Positions 18,501 through 27,191 are shown, counted from the first letter of the stretch. The stretch: 64,000 nucleotides of DNA from Sulfurimonas sp. (GCF_029027585.1 NZ_CP093397.1:2345405-2409404), one strand, 5' to 3'. The notes: generated by a model from the sequence alone, not told the origin. A program made the numbers and translations.

Positions 18501-20626
18501 GAACCAACTCAAAAACAAAAACACTTGCAACTCTAGGAAGTGGAAATATACAAATAGCAAACAAAGAAGATTCTGATACAAAAATGCTAAACAGAGATGC
18601 AAGTAACAATGAAGTAGATATTTACAACATCTCTAGTCATAAAGGTCTTAAGGGGGAACTTGATACTAGGCTTGTTACTAGTGAGGGTAGGAAGGAGATA
18701 AAAGAAGATATAGATATCAGTATTTTAGCAGGTAAATCTATAACTGATATAGCTACAAAAGAGTCTGTATCACTAACAGGAGATAGTTCAAACGGAGAAA
18801 CTTCACTACTGCAAAACCTCACTAATAAACTAGACTACTACAGCGGAACAAAGAAGTTCGTAAATGATGAAAAAAATAAAGAGAATGTAGATATATTAAG
18901 AAACCCAAATGCTACACAAACTCAAAAAGAACAAGCCTTAACATCACTAAGTAACTATCTAACAGATGAGATGGGACTAGATGCAGGTGAAGTAAAACTA
19001 ATGCTAGATGCATCTTACAAAGGTTTTACATCAGAGCAAACAAATAAGATGTATGTCGCTGATAATATTAACGATACAAGTTCAGACCTAGTAAACTCAG
19101 TAGGAAATGAGACATCAGACTTTGCAGACTTAAGTAGGGATGCAGGAGTAGAAAAAACACAGAACTATAAAAACAATAGAAATGAATACTCAGAAGATAT
19201 GGGTGATTTAGCAGAAGACCTAGTTAATAAACAATACGCTTCAAATGGTTACAGTTCTCTTGATACTGTCACAAATAATCATATAGGTACAAACCTAAGC
19301 AGACCACAAGAACTAAATAACAACATAATCCAAGATACTAAAAACTATAATAAGCTCGATAAAGGTAAAGGTGCACACAGACAACTTAAAAACTCAGAAA
19401 TAGCCTTCATAAAAACAAAAGCAAAAACCTACGCACAACAAAAGTACAATAAAACAAACCCAACAGCAGAAGAAATACAGGGTGCTGAGCATGAGTTGGC
19501 GCAAGAAGCTATGCGAAGTACAGATAAAGCTTGGTCTTTAGTGTTAGGTGAAACAGATAAAGACGCTCAAAAATTCTTAAAAGAAAATTCTGATGGTTTA
19601 TTTGCTGTGAAAAATCAGCAAGAATTTAAAGATGGTTCTACAAATGGGGAAAAAGATATAAAAGACTTATCCTCTCTTGAATATGAAAATCTAAATAACT
19701 TTTATAAAGATAATGTAGAAAAAACAAATAAAGAATCACTAAAAGACTTGTATGTAGACGATGCTAAAGATAGAGCTATACAAACAGGTAAAGAAATTGT
19801 TGAAGCAGTTAAAAACTCACCTGAAATAGCAAAACAGGCTTATGAAAGCACAAAAGATTATATCAACAATACATCTAAAGAAGAGATATACAAAGACTCC
19901 AAAGAATTAGCTTCTAATACTCTTGATGATGTAGTTGAATTTGGAAAAGATGTTGTTGATTCTACTAAAGATTTATATTCAAATACTACAGATGATAAAA
20001 CATCAAATAGAATAAACGAACTATATGACGATAAAACAGCTTCAACTGTACAAGGATTACTAGCTTCTGAGAAAGTAGCTGAAGGACTACTTAGCATTGG
20101 TGGAGTTACGGCTGTAGGTAAAGCAGGTGTTAAATCTATTGTTAAAAACTCTGTACAAATAAGTAAAAAATTACAAATTACAAAAGCACAAACATTAACA
20201 AAAAAAACTAATTTTAAAGATGCAAATGAACACTATATATATCCAGATAACACTAAAGATTTAGATGCAATTCCTGGAACAATAAAAGATACTAATTTGC
20301 AAAAAGGGGATATACTTATTCGTTATGTTAGAAAAAATTCTTTAAAACGTTATGATAATAAATATAATTTGGAGAACGACACAAAAGGAACATATACAAC
20401 TAAAGCAGGTGAAAATTGGGAAAGTTTGTCACTTCCAGGAAAAAAAGAAGATTATGTGGCATATAAAATAGAAGTTTTAGAAGATATCCCTACAAAGCAG
20501 AGTTTAGTCACTCCTTGGTTTGACCAAGTAGGTGGCGGGGTTCAATATAAATTTAGAGAGAGTATTTCAGATTTGGCTGATCCTAAAACAGGAACTAAAC
20601 TAAAATTAATAGGAGAATATAAATGA
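12527..20626 (+). CDS. TPS exoprotein / CdiA-like toxin, copy 2, with TNT-like NADase tip
   Basis: A complete 2699-residue exoprotein. Signal peptide MKKLTQTISLLISYTLIFL..HA; TPS domain with ANPNGISINGAGF (about 130-145); FHA repeats; variable centre (about 372-811) unlike copy 1; FHA-2 repeats nearly identical to copy 1. The C-terminal region begins after HKGLKGELDTRL (2038-2049). It has no HEVTH module; a different pretoxin segment (about 2050-2560) leads to the last about 95 residues. There, KRYDNKYN, GTYTT, LSLP, YVAYKIEVLEDIP and TPWFDQVGGGVQYKF (about 2607-2675) match the order of motifs in TNT domains (PF14021), which hydrolyse NAD+; the Gln in GGGVQ (2673) fits a conserved TNT Gln. 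The next gene overlaps by 4 bases (ATGA). Export needs a TpsB outside the window. The NADase call comes from motif reading, not from a search. Confidence 0.88.
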   Translation: MKKLTQTISLLISYTLIFLPLHAASIQTDGSTNTTLDKARNNVPVVNIANPNASGLSHNKFREYNVQTQGLILNNSRDTTVNTQLGGFIFGNKNLTSNAKVILNEVTSTSRSRLNGYTEVAGKRADLVIANPNGISINGAGFINTSSVTLSTGTPIINRGNLESFNILGGDISIEGSGLDAMGSDSTYIYTHFLKLNADIHAKNLEIKLGKNSIDANTKQIISSTNSNEVTLFLLDSSTLGGMYANRISLVGTDKGLGVNLPPEVLASTGEIYITNDGDIKLQNVKAKTDMNIDAKDADITIEDTIKSGVDITLKAKNISNNALINSSNDLTITSDNLTNNRTMFSGNDMFLYTKDTLLNNEDANIFAVNNLTMSANILDEKTVKIINDRASIQTLNGDMNLYANTFENSGEKAVIGTKSIGSYDIELFLNGNNNEYYDHLYYQDDGQGGSRTIYTLKYTSDVYNELKNEGKYYNTVKDEWKYASGRLFYDDEHTYYGTPVGPRGLLINGIFYPESELIRTKNLYLHQTFFTYKDRSGLNFANNDKKKPIGYYYDDNDVHSKLNKIYKQFNLNVQKNTSLLGLSYFTLQQTSLPKETQRKFTNTITEDELISSPKKFSKLASGKNLNINVDNLKNYYSEISASEDINFLNPTGTIDNLSETLYRHNTKTGEYYYEWGKSGGLFPKSKYKWAALPTDKSSKVLEKIFSTIQAGKNITGSSGTVSNGYKENAVIPSSTDVNEDENDITYKNSDGTTIISIPKDKFGLFVKTKNPLSTFLIETNPEFALYENFISSDYIMSHIEYDSEATTKRLGDALYENTLIRKSIFAQTGRRFLNSDIKNDNEQFKYLMDNAIQANKSLELSPGISLSKAQINALTQDIVWMEEQIVQGEKVLVPVVYIANANNFKLQGSQIIAGDSLNLKVATLKNSGRLEAGKSLNIEASDSITNIDGNIKANEDITLKATNDISNISANIKAKNINLASTDGSIINKRYTKNVSYSRLNGTDNKVLIGEASSIQASNSLNIEAKDKVLIQGSKLEAKDINIEAKDVEIVTTVDKKDFSAGNSKNYVKEKSTTHLASNINAKNININSKDMTSIKGSNINTSDNLNIKAKKIDVLAVNNFTYKETKETTEGFLSSSSTTNKKSTSRNVAASLNATNVNLTTTKDDIAVVGSNLDAKETLALDSAKDINIKAGYNIDYKDSKTIKTSMLSGSDIFSTSMDNIGALDKTAQSSNLKASNITLKSNTANIEGSNLEAQKSIDIDASEINIQTAKEEHKTWEQHEKISLTFNQAVEGIGNLGLSMATLGQAGSSEDDDDIINIKASYSKTQDQTNSINNVASNLKAKENLSLKANSGDINIKGSNLASGGSTSLEASNNINILSAYNKDNHSYKETSGYLELKITSDEGLETEIDLTLKDEQEDFSNAIGSTISSNANLILKSKNDTNIIGSDLSSGGSTTMQTDGELKIAAAKNTSTKSVDNLNIHIYSGGIPELELGDGQLEVELGRATLDKIKKTTIDTTATKSNISSDKDIDLTSEKSILVEGSDLEAKKDVVLTASEDITIKETKETSEIESDEIHGVAVAKFVIKTEYVALHKAILAVQEAKKTIDNAKDNYDDYKDEVKKQEGLFAKVKQDYKNNVGYIELVDVEEFEELLDDLKEDDKYYKANIALAIVTFTTKQLALVVQITKTATAASQTYGTALSASIELDIDAVQTQLEEYAQKSIASGVMGESITLRAKNKATVQGSTLQAKNNINIDATSTDILASKDNYDKSKDTQHQHLNISIGSSGFSMSGSVDNSETTNEQATQTNSNLQANNININTKEKTSIKGAEVKAKDTLVINTKNLEVASVQNTAKTRSHSIGVSAGYGGGSLSSLGANQSKANSRSKQTVLTSLTGNKVDITTAKNTKLKGATIAALDAQGNDNGNLNLKTETLTASSLNNTYNSKSMSIGIQSGVTTSNSKNINKGIEGGTTEIDGVSTIALDYSNNRTNSKTKTLATLGSGNIQIANKEDSDTKMLNRDASNNEVDIYNISSHKGLKGELDTRLVTSEGRKEIKEDIDISILAGKSITDIATKESVSLTGDSSNGETSLLQNLTNKLDYYSGTKKFVNDEKNKENVDILRNPNATQTQKEQALTSLSNYLTDEMGLDAGEVKLMLDASYKGFTSEQTNKMYVADNINDTSSDLVNSVGNETSDFADLSRDAGVEKTQNYKNNRNEYSEDMGDLAEDLVNKQYASNGYSSLDTVTNNHIGTNLSRPQELNNNIIQDTKNYNKLDKGKGAHRQLKNSEIAFIKTKAKTYAQQKYNKTNPTAEEIQGAEHELAQEAMRSTDKAWSLVLGETDKDAQKFLKENSDGLFAVKNQQEFKDGSTNGEKDIKDLSSLEYENLNNFYKDNVEKTNKESLKDLYVDDAKDRAIQTGKEIVEAVKNSPEIAKQAYESTKDYINNTSKEEIYKDSKELASNTLDDVVEFGKDVVDSTKDLYSNTTDDKTSNRINELYDDKTASTVQGLLASEKVAEGLLSIGGVTAVGKAGVKSIVKNSVQISKKLQITKAQTLTKKTNFKDANEHYIYPDNTKDLDAIPGTIKDTNLQKGDILIRYVRKNSLKRYDNKYNLENDTKGTYTTKAGENWESLSLPGKKEDYVAYKIEVLEDIPTKQSLVTPWFDQVGGGVQYKFRESISDLADPKTGTKLKLIGEYK
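13639..14959 (+). other. Variable central region of exoprotein copy 2
   Basis: A stretch of about 440 residues with no counterpart in copy 1, flanked by near-identical sequence on both sides. It is rich in Tyr, Asn and Asp (YYDHLYYQDD, YYYDDNDVHSK) and not repeat-like, in contrast to the FHA repeats around it. It matches the variable block of copy 1 in position. A receptor-recognition role is an inference. Confidence 0.5.
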
Positions 20627-21306
20627 ATATATACAATAAATATAACTTAGATCAATCAGAAGATATTCTTACTGATAAGCTTCCCTCTATAATAGAAAAA
20701 TTTTTTTATGAGATAAAAAAAGAGTACACAAAAAGTGGTTACAATGAGTTATATATAAATGAAAATGGAAAACTAATACATATTGCAACAAAACCAAAGA
20801 GCTTTTCAATTCTCCTCCTCTTCCTAAAAAAATACCGAGCTAACCCAGAACTACTTCCAAAAAACCTAAAACATGAATACCCTTTTGATGATACTTCTTC
20901 AGAAGACATATATAAAGCAATGCAACTAATGTTAAAACCTATGAATAGCTTTGAAGAGTTTAAACAAAGACTTCTATTAGCCACAAAAGAGTTAGCTCCA
21001 AAAGAGAAGAAAGAAAAAGGTTTTAGATTTGGTGAGAAGCTTATTTTTATAAATAAAAAAGAAGATTGTGGAAGTGCTATAAATATGTATGGAGAACTAA
21101 TACCTATCTTAAAAGAGTACAATGAAACATACTGGGAAGATGCAATCCTATTTGATAAAGAGAAAAAAATATTTGAATATTATGTAAAACCTGAAAGAAC
21201 AAATGACACTCCAAGTAGAGATAATTGGAGATTACATATAAAGTTTTATGAAGAAAAATACCTTTATGAATATTTACTAAATGAAGAGATAGGTGCTGTT
21301 AGGTAA
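20623..21306 (+). CDS. Candidate immunity protein to the TNT-like tip
   Basis: 227 residues, soluble, with no signal peptide or membrane segment. ATG overlaps the effector stop (ATGA), the classic coupling of toxin and immunity genes. A cytosolic protein fits a toxin that destroys cytosolic NAD+, in contrast with the two membrane-bound candidates after the other tips. Visible features are a Lys/Glu-rich helical N-terminal half and a C-terminal half with FRFGEKLIFINKKEDCG, NMYGELIPILKEYNETYWED and NWRLHIKFYEEKY. I do not recognise the family, and similarity to the mycobacterial TNT antitoxin IFT is not evident by eye. The function is inferred from position. Confidence 0.6.
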   Translation: MNIYNKYNLDQSEDILTDKLPSIIEKFFYEIKKEYTKSGYNELYINENGKLIHIATKPKSFSILLLFLKKYRANPELLPKNLKHEYPFDDTSSEDIYKAMQLMLKPMNSFEEFKQRLLLATKELAPKEKKEKGFRFGEKLIFINKKEDCGSAINMYGELIPILKEYNETYWEDAILFDKEKKIFEYYVKPERTNDTPSRDNWRLHIKFYEEKYLYEYLLNEEIGAVR

Positions 21307-21332
21307 AGTAGAAAAAGTTACACTTCTATACA

Positions 21333-21373
21333 TGAATCTCCACTTTAAAACAAATAAAGGAAAGTCCAACTAG
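21333..21373 (+). promoter_or_regulatory. Conserved linker before orphan cassette 2
   Basis: tgaatctccacttt followed by an A-rich stretch and AAATAAAGGAAAGTCC before ATG. It matches the block at 7640-7686. AAAGGAAAG is a good ribosome binding site 9-10 bases before the ATG at 21374. Confidence 0.45.
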
Positions 21374-23560
21374 ATGCAACCACTAAAAACAGCATTAATA
21401 ATACTTTTCCTTTCAAACAACTACTGCTACGCACATCTTCCAACCCTAGATGCAGCAAACAACATAAACATCTTATCAGCTTACGATAAAGACAACCACA
21501 GTTATAAAGAAACAAGTGGTTACATAGAAGTAAAAATAACATCAGATGAGGGACTAGAAATGGATATAGACCTAACTCTAAAAGATGAACAAGAAGACCT
21601 CTCAAAAGCCAAGGGTTCCACTATAGCATCTGGCTCTAATCTAATAATTAAAAGTAAAAATGATACAAATATTATAGGAAGTGTTTTAAGTAGTGGTGGA
21701 AGTACTACTATGCAAACAGACGGTGAGTTAAAAATAGCAGCCGCTAAAAACACAAGCACAAAGTCAGTAGATAACCTAAATATACATATATATTCTGGAG
21801 GAATACCAGAACTAGAACTAGGAGATGGACAACTAGAAGTAGAGCTTGGTCGTGCAACCCTAGATAAAATAAAAAAGACAACCATAGATACAACCGCTAC
21901 TAAGTCAAATATTTCCTCAGATAAAGATATAGACCTAACAAGTGAAAAAAGTATATTAGTAGAAGGCTCAGACCTAGAAGCTAAAAAAGATGTAGTCCTA
22001 ACAGCAAATGAAGACATAACAATAAAAGAAACTAAAGAAACAAGTGAGATAGAGTCAGATGAGATACATGGAGTAGCAGTAGCAAAGTTTGTAATAAAAA
22101 CAGAATATGTTGCACTTCATAAAGCAATATTAGCAGTCCAAGAAGCAAAAAAGACAATAGATAATGCAAAAGATAATTATAATGATTATAAAGATGAAGT
22201 AAAAAAACAAGAGGGTTTATTTGCTAAAGTAAAACAAGATTACAAAAACAATGTAGGCTATATAGAACTAGTAGATGTAGAAGAGTTTGAAGAACTACTA
22301 GATGACCTAAAAGAAGATGATAAATACTATAAAGCAAATATAGCCCTAGCCATAGTAACATTCACTACCAAACAACTAGCCCTTGTAGTCCAAATCACAA
22401 AAACAGCAACCGCTGCTTCTCAAACATACGGTACAGCACTAAGTGCATCTATAGAACTAGATATAGATGCTGTACAAACACAACTAGAAGAATATGCTCA
22501 AAAAAGCATAGCTTCTGGTGTAATGGGTGAGAGCATCACACTAAGAGCAAAAAACAGAGCAACAGTACAAGGAAGTACTCTACAAGCAACAAAGGACATA
22601 AACATAGATGCCACTTCAACAGACATCCTAGCATCTAAAGACAACTATGATAAAAGTCTAGACACACAACACCAACATCTAAACCTAAGCATAGGAAGTT
22701 CAGGCTTTAGCATGAGCGGTAGTGTAGATAACTCAGAGACTACAAATGAACAAGCAACTCAAACAAACTCAAACCTTCAAGCAAATAACATAAATATAAA
22801 CACTAAAGAAAAAACAAGCATAAAAGGTGCCGAGGTAAAAGCAAAAGACTCTCTAGTTATAAACACTAAAAACCTAGAGGTAGCATCTGTACAAGACACA
22901 GCTAAAACAAGAAGTCACTCTATAGGAGTAAGTGCAGGATATGGAGGAGGAAGTCTAAGTAGCTTAGGAGCAAACCAAAGTAAAGCTAACTCTAGATCTA
23001 AACAGACAATACTTACAAGCTTAACAGGAAACAAGGTAGATATAACTACAGCAAAAAACACTAAACTAAAAGGTGCAACTATAGCAGCACTAGATGCACA
23101 AGGAAATGACAACGGTAACTTAAACCTAAAAACAGAAACTCTAACAGCATCTAGCCTTAATAACACATACAACTCTAAAAGTATGTCTATAGGAATACAA
23201 TCAGGAGTAACAACAAGTAATTCTAAAAATATAAACAAAGGTATAGAAGGTGGAACAACAGAGATAGATGGAGTAAGTACAATAGCACTAGACTACTCAA
23301 ACAACAGAACCAACTCAAAAACAAAAACACTTGCAACTCTAGGAAGTGGAAATATACAAGTAGCCAACAAAGAAGACTCTGATACAAAAATGCTAAACAG
23401 AGATGCAAGCAACAATGAAGTAGATATTTATAATATAAGCAGTCATAAAGGGTTGAAGGGGAACTTGATACTAGGCTTCTTACAAAAGATGGACTAAATA
23501 GTATAAAAGAAGACCTAGAAAAAACAAAAAGAACAGGACAATCTTTAGCTGATGTTGTAT
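21374..23560 (+). pseudogene. Orphan FHA/CdiA cassette 2, frameshifted and truncated by IS copy B
   Basis: It starts with the same leader as cassette 1 (MQPLKTALIILFL, SNNYCYA) and then LPTLDAANNINILSAY, entering the FHA repeats near residue 1212 of copy 1. The open frame runs to 23497 (707 residues). It ends KGNLILGFLQKMD because the G5 tract found at this spot in three other copies is G4 here (23458-23461). Restoring one G gives ELDTRLLTKDGLNSIKEDLEK up to 23560, where IS copy B cuts it. No toxin tip or immunity gene remains. It lacks a TPS domain. Sequence is almost identical to copies 1 and 2, with scattered changes (for example AKGSTIASGSNLIIK). Confidence 0.8.
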
Positions 23561-24908
23561 TATAATGAACCCCTAAAACTGAACCAGTAAAATTTGTTTT
23601 CTTATTTCAAAAATGATAAAATTGAAATAGAGAATATAGGAATTAAATATGAGTGCAAAAAGAAAAAGTTATAGTGCAAATTTTAAAGCAAAAGTAGTAC
23701 TGGAAGTTTTAGAGGGTGAAAAAACTGTTAATGAAATAGCTAGTGGATATGAAGTCCTACCTCTAAGTTTAAGAAATTGGAAAAAACAGTTTCTTGAGAA
23801 TATGTCATTAGCATTTGATAAAAGTACTGTTGTAAAAGAATACAAAGATGAAATTGATACTCTTAAATATGAAAAAGATGCAATTGCAAAAAAACTTGGA
23901 GAGACAATTGTTGAGAAGGATTTTCTTGTGGAAAAGCTAAAAAGCTTGGCCTCATCTAAAGAGAGAAAAACTCTACTTGATGCTAAGCATAAATTATCAC
24001 AGAATAAGCAGTGTCAATTGCTACAGGTAAGTAAGTCGAGTTTGTACTATACTCCAACTAAACCGTTTAGTAGAGGTAAAGACTTGAAAATATTAGATGC
24101 TATAAATAATATATATTCAGACTTTCCATCATATGGAAGTAGAAGAATTCATGCTCAACTTTTAAGAGATGGGTATAGCATAGGGAAAAAGTTCGTTAAG
24201 AAAGCTATGAAGTATATGGGTATAGAAGCCTTGTATCCTAAGCCTAAGACCACTACAGCAAACAAAGAACATTATAAGTATCCATATCTCCTAAAAGATT
24301 TTAGAGATTATGCTGGACGTGTTGTAATTGAAAAAACTAATCAAGTCTGGAGTACAGATATTACTTATATCAAACTGGAAAAAGGCTTTGTATATTTAGC
24401 CGCAATAATAGATTGGCATAGTAAAAAAATACTCTCATGGAAACTTTCTAACACAATGGATATTTCCTTAGTTAAAAGTGTGTTAAATGAAGCACTCGCA
24501 TTTTATCCTAAACCAGAGATATTTAACACAGACCAGGGAAGTCAATATACTTCAAAAGTTCATGTTGATATTCTCAAAAAACACAACATTAAAATTTCAA
24601 TGGATGGAAAAGGTAGAGCTACTGATAATATTTGCATCGAAAGATTCTGGCGAAGTATTAAGTATGAAGAAATTTATCTGAATGAATATAAGAATATAAA
24701 ATCTCTCAATCGAGCAATAAAAATATATATGAACTCTTACAACAAAAAAAGATTACATTCGGCGATTGGATATAAAACTCCAAATGAAGTTTATTATAAA
24801 GCTGTCAATAATTTAGATCCTAAAGGAGCAAAACTGTTACCACTGGTATCGTAAAGAGGTAAAATAAGAAAACTTGTTTTACTGGTCTTGAAAAAGGGAA
24901 CCATTATA
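23561..24908 (+). mobile_element. IS3-family insertion sequence, copy B
   Basis: Full-length 1338-bp element (23566-24903) with TATA(A) at both ends, same ends as copy A. It separates the end of orphan cassette 2 from an internal FHA fragment whose sequence belongs far upstream in the gene order, so the junctions are not a simple insertion. Confidence 0.9.
23649..24854 (+). CDS. IS3-family transposase, single-ORF form, copy B
   Basis: 401 residues with D237, D295 and E331. It differs from the copy A protein only at residue 2 (Ser instead of Asn), as far as can be read. Intact and presumably active. The start ATG follows AATATAGGAATTAAAT, where AGGA is the ribosome site. Confidence 0.92.
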   Translation: MSAKRKSYSANFKAKVVLEVLEGEKTVNEIASGYEVLPLSLRNWKKQFLENMSLAFDKSTVVKEYKDEIDTLKYEKDAIAKKLGETIVEKDFLVEKLKSLASSKERKTLLDAKHKLSQNKQCQLLQVSKSSLYYTPTKPFSRGKDLKILDAINNIYSDFPSYGSRRIHAQLLRDGYSIGKKFVKKAMKYMGIEALYPKPKTTTANKEHYKYPYLLKDFRDYAGRVVIEKTNQVWSTDITYIKLEKGFVYLAAIIDWHSKKILSWKLSNTMDISLVKSVLNEALAFYPKPEIFNTDQGSQYTSKVHVDILKKHNIKISMDGKGRATDNICIERFWRSIKYEEIYLNEYKNIKSLNRAIKIYMNSYNKKRLHSAIGYKTPNEVYYKAVNNLDPKGAKLLPLVS

Positions 24909-25728
24909 GAATACCAGAACTAGAATTTGGAGAAGGACAACTAGAAGTAGAACTAGGTCGAGCAACCCTAGATAAAGTAAAAAAGACAACCATAGATACA
25001 ACAGCTAAAAAGTCAAGCGTTTCCTCAGATAAAGATATAGACCTAACAAGTGAAAAAAGTATATTAGTAGAAGGCTCAGACCTAAAAGCTAAAAAAGATG
25101 TAGTCCTAACAGCAAGTGAAGATATAACCATAAAAGAAACCAAAGAAACAAGTGAAATAGAGTCAGATGAGATACATGGAGTAGCAGTAGCGAAGTTTGT
25201 AATAAAAACAGAATATGTTGCACTTCATAAAGCGATATTAGCAGTCCAAGAAGCAAAAAAGACAATAGACTCCGCAAAAGATAATTATGATGACTATAAA
25301 GATGAAGTAAAAAAACAAGAGAGTTTGTTTGCTAAAGTAAAACAAGACTATGAGAATGATGTAGGCTATATAGAACTAGTAGATGTAGAAGAGTTCGAAG
25401 AACTACTAGATGACTTAAAAGAAGATGATAAATACTATAAAGCAAATATAGCCCTAGCCGTAGTAACATTCACCACCAAACAACTAGCCCTTGTAGTCCA
25501 AATCACAAAAACAGCAACCGCTGCTTCTCAAACATACGGTACAGCACTTAGTGCATCTATAGAGTTAGATATAGATGCTGTACAAACTCAACTAGAAGAG
25601 TATGCTCAAAAAAGTATAGCTTCTGGTGTAATGGCTGAAAGTATCACACTAAGAGCAAAAAATAAAGCAACTATACAAGGAAGTAATCTCCAAGCAACAA
25701 AGGACATAAACATAGATGCAAAAACAAC
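24909..25728 (+). pseudogene. Internal FHA/CdiA fragment between two inverted IS copies
   Basis: One open frame, without start or stop of its own, covers IPELEFGEGQLEVELG through LQATKDINIDAK, equal to about residues 1323-1586 of copy 1. It is the most diverged of the five copies: KVKKTTIDTTAKKSSVSS replaces IKKTTIDTTATKSNISS, and ENDVGYIEL replaces KNNVGYIEL. IS copy B (+) stands on its left and IS copy C (-) on its right. A continuing frame to 25843 enters the IS and is not a real gene. It is a remnant of a fifth exoprotein or cassette. Confidence 0.8.
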
Positions 25729-27076
25729 TATAATGGTTCCCTTTTTCAAGACCAGTAAAACAAGTTTTCTTATTTTACCTCTTTACGATACCAGTGGTAA
25801 CAGTTTTGCTCCTTTAGGATCTAAATTATTGACAGCTTTATAATAAACTTCATTTGGAGTTTTATATCCAATCGCCGAATGTAATCTTTTTTTGTTGTAA
25901 GAGTTCATATATATTTTTATTGCTCGATTGAGAGATTTTATATTCTTATATTCATTCAGATAAATTTCTTCATACTTAATACTTCGCCAGAATCTTTCGA
26001 TGCAAATATTATCAGTAGCTCTACCTTTTCCATCCATTGAAATTTTAATGTTGTGTTTTTTGAGAATATCAACATGAACTTTTGAAGTATATTGACTTCC
26101 CTGGTCTGTGTTAAATATCTCTGGTTTAGGATAAAATGCGAGTGCTTCATTTAACACACTTTTAACTAAGGAAATATCCATTGTGTTAGAAAGTTTCCAT
26201 GAGAGTATTTTTTTACTATGCCAATCTATTATTGCGGCTAAATATACAAAGCCTTTTTCCAGTTTGATATAAGTAATATCTGTACTCCAGACTTGATTAG
26301 TTTTTTCAATTACAACACGTCCAGCATAATCTCTAAAATCTTTTAGGAGATATGGATACTTATAATGTTCTTTGTTTGCTGTAGTGGTCTTAGGCTTAGG
26401 ATACAAGGCTTCTATACCCATATACTTCATAGCTTTCTTAACGAACTTTTTCCCTATGCTATACCCATCTCTTAAAAGTTGAGCATGAATTCTTCTACTT
26501 CCATATGATGGAAAGTCTGAATATATATTATTTATAGCATCTAATATTTTCAAGTCTTTACCTCTACTAAACGGTTTAGTTGGAGTATAGTACAAACTCG
26601 ACTTACTTACCTGTAGCAATTGACACTGCTTATTCTGTGATAATTTATGCTTAGCATCAAGTAGAGTTTTTCTCTCTTTAGATGAGGCCAAGCTTTTTAG
26701 CTTTTCCACAAGAAAATCCTTCTCAACAATTGTCTCTCCAAGTTTTTTTGCAATTGCATCTTTTTCATATTTAAGAGTATCAATTTCATCTTTGTATTCT
26801 TTTACAACAGTACTTTTATCAAATGCTAATGACATATTCTCAAGAAACTGTTTTTTCCAATTTCTTAAACTTAGAGGTAGGACTTCATATCCACTAGCTA
26901 TTTCATTAACAGTTTTTTCACCCTCTAAAACTTCCAGTACTACTTTTGCTTTAAAATTTGCACTATAACTTTTTCTTTTTGCACTCATATTTAATTCCTA
27001 TATTCTCTATTTCAATTTTATCATTTTTGAAATAAGAAAACAAATTTTACTGGTTCAGTTTTAGGGGTTCATTATA
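25729..27076 (-). mobile_element. IS3-family insertion sequence, copy C
   Basis: Full-length element on the minus strand (25734-27071, 1338 bp), TATA on both sides. It marks the right edge of the exoprotein array; beyond it no FHA sequence is seen. Confidence 0.9.
25783..26988 (-). CDS. IS3-family transposase, single-ORF form, copy C
   Basis: 401-residue DDE transposase, identical in reading to copy B, with intact catalytic D237, D295 and E331 and an intact N-terminal helix-turn-helix. Confidence 0.92.
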   Translation of the reverse strand: MSAKRKSYSANFKAKVVLEVLEGEKTVNEIASGYEVLPLSLRNWKKQFLENMSLAFDKSTVVKEYKDEIDTLKYEKDAIAKKLGETIVEKDFLVEKLKSLASSKERKTLLDAKHKLSQNKQCQLLQVSKSSLYYTPTKPFSRGKDLKILDAINNIYSDFPSYGSRRIHAQLLRDGYSIGKKFVKKAMKYMGIEALYPKPKTTTANKEHYKYPYLLKDFRDYAGRVVIEKTNQVWSTDITYIKLEKGFVYLAAIIDWHSKKILSWKLSNTMDISLVKSVLNEALAFYPKPEIFNTDQGSQYTSKVHVDILKKHNIKISMDGKGRATDNICIERFWRSIKYEEIYLNEYKNIKSLNRAIKIYMNSYNKKRLHSAIGYKTPNEVYYKAVNNLDPKGAKLLPLVS

Positions 27077-27191
27077 TTATCTCCTTGGAAGTATTATTAA
27101 CAGTGTTAAAAATAATATCAAATTTAAAAAAGGAGTAATATTTAAATCGCAATTAGTTAATCATCAAATGATTCAAATTTTTAAAATTTAA

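Noticed and set aside
25325..25843. Independent 172-residue gene
   Set aside because: It starts at an internal TTG of an FHA fragment and ends inside IS copy C; it is a chimera of two remnants.
1..26000. CRISPR or tandem-repeat interpretation of the repetitive 26-kb region
   Set aside because: Repeats are kilobase-long gene duplications and protein-level beta-helix repeats; no regular short repeat-spacer pattern is seen.
23561..27076. Composite transposon formed by IS copies B and C carrying the FHA fragment
   Set aside because: The elements are inverted and intact, but there is no common outer target duplication and the cargo is a fragment of the surrounding array, so recombination explains it more simply.
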